Shown: positions 6,484 through 10,355 of the stretch, piece by piece | Position numbering within the stretch: the stretch's first letter is position 1 | Layout of the letters: the number at the start of each line of letters is the position of its first letter | Assembly: GCA_937934355.1 (NCBI GenBank) | Contig: CALGZY010000053.1 | Location: 1 to 10,355, forward strand | Length of the DNA stretch: 10,355 nucleotides | Source: an uncultured Collinsella sp. | GTDB taxonomy: Bacteria; Actinomycetota; Coriobacteriia; Coriobacteriales; Coriobacteriaceae | Direction of reading: 5' to 3' | The notes under the pieces: generated by a model | The model's input: the letters and a program-made list of their open reading frames with translations, nothing else | Database searches by the model: none | Told to the model about the DNA's origin: nothing | Made by a program: the position numbers and the translations under genes

Positions 6484-6522
6484 AAACGCCGTTTGTGACA
6501 GTACTCACAAACGGCGTTTTTT
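6484..6522. terminator. Very strong hairpin terminator (15-bp stem)
   Basis: AAACGCCGTTTGTGA pairs perfectly with TCACAAACGGCGTTT around the six-base loop CAGTAC, and is followed on the plus strand by a run ending in six T. On the minus strand the same hairpin lies about 90 bases after the nhaA stop and is followed by TTTCATTTTA, so it is the likely nhaA terminator too. The plus-strand T-tract is better, yet no plus-strand gene ends close by except the small gene at 6280. Confidence 0.75.
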
Positions 6523-6612
6523 GGCCACTGGGGTGTCCGGCAGGTGGCAAGTACCACTCAAAACCGCGTTTTACACGCGCTCGAGCAGGCTCTGGCGTCT
6601 GTTTCTACGCGC

Positions 6613-7971
6613 CTACTCGTTCTTGGGCGCGGGGTGCTTGCAGATCACACTCATGTAGATCATGCCAAGTACGGCCGCGGTGACAGAGCCGGCGAGAATA
6701 GCGGCCTTGGCGGCCAGAACCTCAAACTGGGCCGTCGGGAAGGCAAGGCCGCTGATGAGAATCGACATGGTAAAGCCGATACCGCCCAGAATGCCCACGC
6801 CGGCAATCATGTGCCAGTTGACATTGTGCGGCAGCTCGCAGGCCTTGAGCTTGACCAAGGCGAACGTCATGCCAAAGATACCGATCGGCTTACCCAGCAG
6901 CATGCCAAAGTACACGCCGAGCGTCACCGGGTCGGTGAGCAGCGTGCTCATATCCACACCCACCAGGCGAACCTGTGCGTTCACGAACGCAAAGATCGGC
7001 AGAATCACAAAGTTGACCGGCGTGGAGATCAGACGCTCCATGCGGATGAGCGGCGGGGTAACGCGGTGCATGACACGCTCGACCTTGGTGGTCGAGACGG
7101 TAAAGTCATGCTGGCCCAGGATGTGCGCCTCGTCATCGTAGCGGTCATCGAGCAGCGGCAGGCACTCGCCCAGCCAATCGGTGAGGCTATCAAGCTTAAC
7201 ACCGCACTTGGCCGGGATGGTAAAGGCCAGGATGACGCCAGCAAGCGTAGCGTGCACGCCGCTCTTGAACATGCAGAACCACAACAGCAGGCCCAGTACC
7301 GAATACGGGGCAAGGCGGTAATGCTGCGTCTTGTTGAGCCACACGAGCGCACAGGTCACAAGCGCGGCGGCGCCCAACCAAAACGGATTGGGGCTCTGAC
7401 CGTAGAAGATGGCGATGGCGGCGATGGAGATGAGGTCGTCGGCGATGGCGAGCGTCGAGAAGAACACGCGCACGCCGTTGGGCACGCGGTTGCCCAAAAG
7501 CGACAGCACGCCCAGCGCAAAGGCAATATCGGTTGCCATGGGAATGGCCCAGCCGTTGTGCGCGCCGGCATGGTTAAAGATCAGATAGATGCAGGCGGGA
7601 ACGACGACGCCGCCCACGGCCGCCAGCATGGGAAGCATAGCCTGGCGCGGGTTCTTGAGCTCGCCAACTGTCATCTCGTACTTAAGCTCAATGCCCACCA
7701 ACAAAAAGAAGATCGCCATGAGGAAGTCGTTGACGAAAAGCTCAACGGTGAGACCGGCCGTAAGGTTGCCCAGACCCACATACAGCGGGGTCTCCAAAAA
7801 GTGATGGATGGCCTCGTAGGCATCGGTGTTGGCGCAAATGACGGCGGCGATGGCGGCGAAGACCATGACGGCGGCGGAAATCGTGCCGTTCTCGGTGATG
7901 CGCTCCCAAATGTCGTGGCGCTCAAAACGCTTGCGCTCACGGACGTTGAACAGCTGCTCGGGTGCTGCCAT
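6613..7971 (-). CDS. nhaA: Na+/H+ antiporter NhaA
   Basis: Electrogenic inner-membrane antiporter that exports Na+ (or Li+) in exchange for protons, important for pH and salt homeostasis. The 452 residues exceed the roughly 390 of E. coli NhaA. Conserved sites: FFLLVGIELKYEMTVGEL (88-105), MATDIAFALGVL (145-156, Asp148), STLAIADDLISIAAIA (172-187, with Asp178/Asp179 corresponding to the essential E. coli Asp163/Asp164), HATLAGVILAFTIP (240-253), LGKPIGIF (359-366, Lys361 corresponding to Lys300) and GGIGFTMSILI (396-406). The extra length lies mainly in the N-terminus and in a hydrophilic stretch of about 60 residues (254-315) before STPVNFVILPIFAF. About eleven to twelve hydrophobic segments can be read. 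AAAGGAG lies six bases before the ATG. The gene is monocistronic, with strong terminators on both sides and a structured leader. Confidence 0.97.
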   Translation of the reverse strand: MAAPEQLFNVRERKRFERHDIWERITENGTISAAVMVFAAIAAVICANTDAYEAIHHFLETPLYVGLGNLTAGLTVELFVNDFLMAIFFLLVGIELKYEMTVGELKNPRQAMLPMLAAVGGVVVPACIYLIFNHAGAHNGWAIPMATDIAFALGVLSLLGNRVPNGVRVFFSTLAIADDLISIAAIAIFYGQSPNPFWLGAAALVTCALVWLNKTQHYRLAPYSVLGLLLWFCMFKSGVHATLAGVILAFTIPAKCGVKLDSLTDWLGECLPLLDDRYDDEAHILGQHDFTVSTTKVERVMHRVTPPLIRMERLISTPVNFVILPIFAFVNAQVRLVGVDMSTLLTDPVTLGVYFGMLLGKPIGIFGMTFALVKLKACELPHNVNWHMIAGVGILGGIGFTMSILISGLAFPTAQFEVLAAKAAILAGSVTAAVLGMIYMSVICKHPAPKNE

Positions 7972-7985
7972 GGGCGGCTCCTTTC

Positions 7986-8001
7986 ACGGGAAAGCTCCCG
8001 T
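7986..8001 (-). promoter_or_regulatory. Leader hairpin just upstream of the nhaA ribosome site
   Basis: On the minus strand ACGGGA-GCTT-TCCCGT is a perfect 6-base stem ending two bases before the AAAGGAG ribosome site of nhaA. It is preceded by a six-T run (8011-8006) that itself follows a GC-rich partial stem (CCGCC-N5-GGCGG). The layout resembles a leader in which translation or transcription could be modulated, but no known riboswitch is recognised. Confidence 0.4.
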
Positions 8002-8051
8002 CTTAAAAAAGCACGGCCCGCCCAAGTGGCGGCGCCGCGCTCTAACGTATT

Positions 8052-8094
8052 ACGCTTGCATCTAGCCTACCCTGCACGACAAGCGCGCAAGCGT
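8052..8094. repeat. 8-bp inverted repeat upstream of nhaA
   Basis: ACGCTTGC (8052-8059) and GCAAGCGT (8087-8094) are exact inverted copies with 27 bases between them, in the 267-base gap upstream of nhaA. They may flank the nhaA promoter: the minus strand between them contains TAGGCT/TAGATG strings, plausible but unproven -10 elements. The repeat could be an operator pair or the base of a leader RNA stem. Confidence 0.35.
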
Positions 8095-8179
8095 GGCCGA
8101 AAAGCGGAACCACAGGTTGAACATTATTTGCTCAACGGCACGGGCACGCCTGTCCAAGAGACGACGCGGCGACGTGCAC

Positions 8180-8219
8180 AAAAAACGACCGGAGCGCGGG
8201 GCGTCCGCGATCCGGTCGT
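8180..8219 (-). terminator. Rho-independent terminator of ppaC
   Basis: On the minus strand, starting 20 bases after the ppaC stop, ACGACCGGA pairs with TCCGGTCGT. An inner CGCGG/CCGCG stem follows after one mismatch, and the hairpin ends in six T. This is a textbook terminator in the direction of ppaC. Confidence 0.9.
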
Positions 8220-8238
8220 GGCGTTTGGTCAACTAAAC

Positions 8239-9162
8239 CTAGCAGGCGGCCATGATGGGGGCAGCGACCTGCTTCTTACGGGAGAGGACACCCGGCATCC
8301 AGACGCCGTCGTGCTCGTCGGCAATGCCCAGGCCCTTCTGAGCGGCCTCGGTCTCGCCCTCGAGCAGGACCTGCGAGCCCTCCTCCATGATGTCGGTGAT
8401 GCACAGGACGATGCCGTCAGCACCCTTCTCGGCGGCGTAGGCGCGCATGGCCTCGCGAATCTCGTCGATCATGCCGAGTGCGCGAGTCTTGTCGACAGTC
8501 TCGTACTGGCCGATGAGCAGCTTCTTGCCGGCAGGCTCGAACATCTTGATGTCGTTGCCGACCATCTCGGCTGCGGTGAAGGAGCCGGACGGACGGGTGA
8601 GGAAGACCTCCATGCCAAACTTGACCGGGTCGACGCCCACCTGCTCGCCGAGCTTGGCGGCGACGGCGCGGTCGACATCGGTGGTGGTGGGGCTCTTGAG
8701 CATGAGCGTGTCGGTCATCATGGCCGAGAGCAGCAGCTTGGCCTGAACGTCGGAAAGCTCAACGCCGAGCACGCCGGCGAGCTTGGTGACGATGGTGCAG
8801 CTGGAGCCCCAGGGAAGGCAGATGTAGTGCAGCGGGCCGGCGGTCTCGAAGTCGCCGATGCGGTGATGATCGACAACGCCAAAGACCGTGGCGTCCTTAA
8901 GACCGGCGACGGACTGGGCAGACTCGTTGTGGTCGGTGAGGACGACGAGCTGACCGGCCTCGACGGAATCAATCACGCGGGGCTCGGCAATGCCGGCGTC
9001 GGCGAGCAGCTTGGCGGACTCGGCCGGAAGCTGGCCTAGGGCGCAAGCCTCGTAGGTGTTGCCGGCATACTCAACCTGGTTGAGCAGCTGGGACAGGACG
9101 ACGGCGCTCATGATGGCGTCGTTATCGGGGTTCTGGTGACCAAAGACAAGAACGTTTGCCAT
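8239..9162 (-). CDS. ppaC: Manganese-dependent inorganic pyrophosphatase (family II, DHH)
   Basis: Hydrolyses pyrophosphate to phosphate in the cytoplasm, pulling biosynthetic reactions forward. The 307 residues match the family II enzymes, which lack CBS domains. The N-terminal DHH domain has GHQNPDNDAI (8-17; metal ligands His9, Asp13, Asp15), TDHNE (76-80, Asp77), the DHH signature VVDHHRIGDF (97-105, Asp98-His99-His100) and LLLSAMMTDTLMLKSPTTTDVD (143-164, Asp151). The C-terminal DHHA2 domain ends with the substrate-binding SRKKQVAAP (294-302). The family usually has SDTL where this protein has TDTL, a conservative change. ATG at 9162 has GGAGG six bases upstream. It is flanked by its own terminator (8180-8219) and a 168-base upstream gap, so it is probably transcribed alone or by read-through from the ROK kinase gene. 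Confidence 0.97.
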   Translation of the reverse strand: MANVLVFGHQNPDNDAIMSAVVLSQLLNQVEYAGNTYEACALGQLPAESAKLLADAGIAEPRVIDSVEAGQLVVLTDHNESAQSVAGLKDATVFGVVDHHRIGDFETAGPLHYICLPWGSSCTIVTKLAGVLGVELSDVQAKLLLSAMMTDTLMLKSPTTTDVDRAVAAKLGEQVGVDPVKFGMEVFLTRPSGSFTAAEMVGNDIKMFEPAGKKLLIGQYETVDKTRALGMIDEIREAMRAYAAEKGADGIVLCITDIMEEGSQVLLEGETEAAQKGLGIADEHDGVWMPGVLSRKKQVAAPIMAAC

Positions 9163-9278
9163 GGATATCCTCCACTTGATATGTGTACTTGGACGTAGCT
9201 ATGGTAGCACGCCGATGCCGAGCCTTCGCAGACGGAAGGGCCACGGTATATTTTGGGGCGCAGGCACGGGGGCCATGG

Positions 9279-9330
9279 CTGTCCCTTTTGCACCATGTTG
9301 GTGCAAAGTAACCTGTCCCCCTTGCACCAG
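9279..9330. repeat. Compact GGTGCAA/GGGACAG repeat element after the ROK gene
   Basis: Two 17-base direct copies, CTGTCCCTTTTGCACCA (9279-9295) and CTGTCCCCCTTGCACCA (9313-9329), agree at 15 of 17 positions. Between them lies an inverted copy, GGTGCAAA (9300-9307), so TTTGCACC-ATGTT-GGTGCAAA forms an exact 8-base hairpin (9287-9307). The central arm can instead pair with the other copy at 9322-9329. The element begins one base after the ROK stop codon. The read-out GGGGGACAGGTTACTTTGC on the minus strand resembles dispersed intergenic repeats known to me from other bacterial genomes; that resemblance is from memory. Confidence 0.65.
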
Positions 9331-10284
9331 CTATTTGCCGGCGGCGCGCAGGGCTACGTAGGCGGCACCGATAATGCCGGCGTCGTTTCCGAGCGAAGCG
9401 ACCTTAATGGGCGTCTCGCGCGAGGCGGAAAGCGCGTACTGCTTAAAGTGCTCGCGAACCTTGTCGAGGTAGACATCGGCCGAGGCGGAGGCGCCGCCGC
9501 CGATGAGGAACATCTCGGGATCAACCACGTTGGCAATAAGCGCCAGTGCGCGGCCGAGATAGTCGGCCATGGTATCGGCCGCGGCCAGCGCGAGCTTGTC
9601 GCCCTCGCGGCAGGCCTGGAACACGTCCTTGGAATCGGAGGGGCCGGTCAGCTCGATGGGCTCGATGCCCGCCTTCTCGCACTCGGCAAGGTAGTTGCTC
9701 ACCACGCCGGTGGCGCTGGAATACTGCTCCAGGTGGCCATGGCCGCCGCAGCCGCAGGTGCGCTCCTCAGCCGGGTTCAGGCACATATGGCCAATCTCGC
9801 CGCCAGCACCCACAACACCCGATACCACGTCGCCGTTAACGATAACGCCGCCGCCCACGCCGGTACCGATGGTGACCATCACCACGTTCTGCACGCCCTT
9901 GGCAGAACCGAGCCAGGCCTCACCCATGGCAGCGGCGTTGGCATCGTTCTCGTACTTAACGACCGCATCGGGGCAGTGCTTTTGAATGGCAATCCTCAGC
10001 TCGGGCAGGTTAATGGCAATGTTGGCCTTGACCTTGGCATCGCCCGATGCCGGGATGGGGCACGGAACGGCCAGGCCAATGCCCGCCACAAAGGCACGCG
10101 GAATCTGGGCTTTGGCGACCACCTGGTCGATAGCCTCGGTCACCGCGGCAAAGCCCGCAGCGTCAACGATGGGAGGCGTGGGCACGCTGGCCTTGGCCAG
10201 CAGGTTTCCGTCCTCGTCGAACAGGCCCTCCTTAACCGAAGTGCCGCCGACGTCAATGCCGATGTAGTACTGCTTAGGTTCCAT
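9331..10284 (-). CDS. ROK-family sugar kinase, probable glucokinase
   Basis: Predicted to phosphorylate glucose (or a related hexose) with ATP in the cytoplasm. The 317 residues show the ATP-binding GIDVGGTSVKEGLFDEDG (9-26), the catalytic ENDANAAAMGEAWLG (112-126, Asp114 as base), VTIGTGVGGG (137-146), GAGGEIGHM (159-167, Glu163 and His166) and the ROK zinc signature CGCGGHGHLEQYSS (177-190). In that signature the usual third cysteine (CxCGxxGCxE) is His184. LIGGGASAS and NDAGIIGAA near the C-terminus also fit. There is no N-terminal helix-turn-helix, so this is a kinase and not a ROK repressor. The start is ATG at 10284, where the family begins; an in-frame ATG at 10350 would add 22 unlikely residues. 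GAAAGG lies about nine bases upstream. Glucose specificity is inferred; other ROK substrates (mannose, N-acetylated sugars) are possible. Confidence 0.92.
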   Translation of the reverse strand: MEPKQYYIGIDVGGTSVKEGLFDEDGNLLAKASVPTPPIVDAAGFAAVTEAIDQVVAKAQIPRAFVAGIGLAVPCPIPASGDAKVKANIAINLPELRIAIQKHCPDAVVKYENDANAAAMGEAWLGSAKGVQNVVMVTIGTGVGGGVIVNGDVVSGVVGAGGEIGHMCLNPAEERTCGCGGHGHLEQYSSATGVVSNYLAECEKAGIEPIELTGPSDSKDVFQACREGDKLALAAADTMADYLGRALALIANVVDPEMFLIGGGASASADVYLDKVREHFKQYALSASRETPIKVASLGNDAGIIGAAYVALRAAGK

Positions 10285-10355
10285 GGGAGCCCACCTTTCT
10301 CGTTTAAACATTGCCTGTATGGTACCGCTCCCAAGGCAAAAACCTACCAAAAAGG
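10285..10355 (-). promoter_or_regulatory. Upstream region of the ROK kinase gene, promoter unresolved
   Basis: The 71 bases before the ROK start are more AT-rich than the genes and contain TACCAT and TACAGG strings on the minus strand that could serve as -10 elements, with a T-rich stretch further up. No pair with a convincing -35 at correct spacing is evident, and the region is cut by the window edge. Confidence 0.25.

Larger units (their letters stand above)
6281..6612. other. Intergenic spacer between convergent genes, three hairpins, no gene seen
   Basis: This spacer of 332 bases separates the small plus-strand gene from nhaA. It contains an AT-rich patch, the palindrome at 6326-6346, the terminator at 6360-6381, about 100 bases of unassigned sequence (6382-6483), and a very strong hairpin at 6484-6522. 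The only open frames are short and cross the hairpins. I see no tRNA or recognised riboswitch. A small RNA in 6382-6483 cannot be excluded, but I found no good promoter for one (TTGTAC...TAAAAT at 6456-6482 has a 15-base spacer and would start inside the hairpin). Confidence 0.6.

Noticed and set aside
6357..6557. Minus-strand 66-codon frame with a CxxC pair in the spacer
   Set aside because: It runs through both terminator hairpins, has no ribosome site, and the CEYCHKRR motif comes from the hairpin sequence itself.
6544..9039. Plus-strand open frame of 831 codons across nhaA and ppaC
   Set aside because: It runs antisense through two certain genes and their intergenic terminator, and its composition (Arg/His/Gly/Asp-rich) is what GC-biased codons give when read on the opposite strand.

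Overview
This 10.4 kb window looks like a chromosomal segment of a high-GC, anaerobic actinomycete of the Coriobacteriia, most likely Collinsella or a close relative. That assignment is an inference. It rests on the GC-rich codon choice, an actinobacterial-type (subgroup Ic) aspartate aminotransferase, nickel-hydrogenase maturation genes in a compact tat-hyp cluster, and an overall gut-anaerobe gene set. Nothing here is prophage, plasmid, CRISPR or transposase. The content is mostly housekeeping and the genes appear intact; one runs off the left edge.

Layout, right to left, since almost everything is on the minus strand. A ROK-family glucokinase-like gene (9331-10284) is followed directly by a compact GGGGACAG/GGTGCAA repeat element (9279-9330). 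Next comes a family II manganese pyrophosphatase gene, ppaC (8239-9162), with a strong terminator at 8180-8219. The Na+/H+ antiporter gene nhaA (6613-7971) follows, with a structured leader. Between nhaA and a convergent small plus-strand gene of unknown function (6026-6280, 84 aa) lies a 332-base AT-richer spacer holding three perfect hairpins. Divergent from the small gene is an aspartate aminotransferase (4572-5876), followed by a free-standing STAS-domain protein (4206-4520).

The left part is a tight minus-strand cluster that reads as one operon: a TatA/TatB-type subunit (3471-4052, GTG start), tatC (overlapping it by one base, TAATG), hypA, hypB, and a type IA topoisomerase of archaeal style whose 3' end lies outside the window. 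HypA and HypB deliver nickel to [NiFe] hydrogenase, and Tat exports folded cofactor-loaded proteins such as hydrogenase small subunits. Tat and Hyp therefore make functional sense together. The topoisomerase is the odd member.

I found no convincing new multi-gene system. The signals most worth a second look are the hairpin-rich spacer at 6297-6522, the repeat element at 9279-9330, the archaeal-type topoisomerase placed behind tat-hyp, the TatB-like single TatA/B subunit with its long acidic Ala/Pro/Glu tail, and the Cys-to-His change in the ROK zinc motif.
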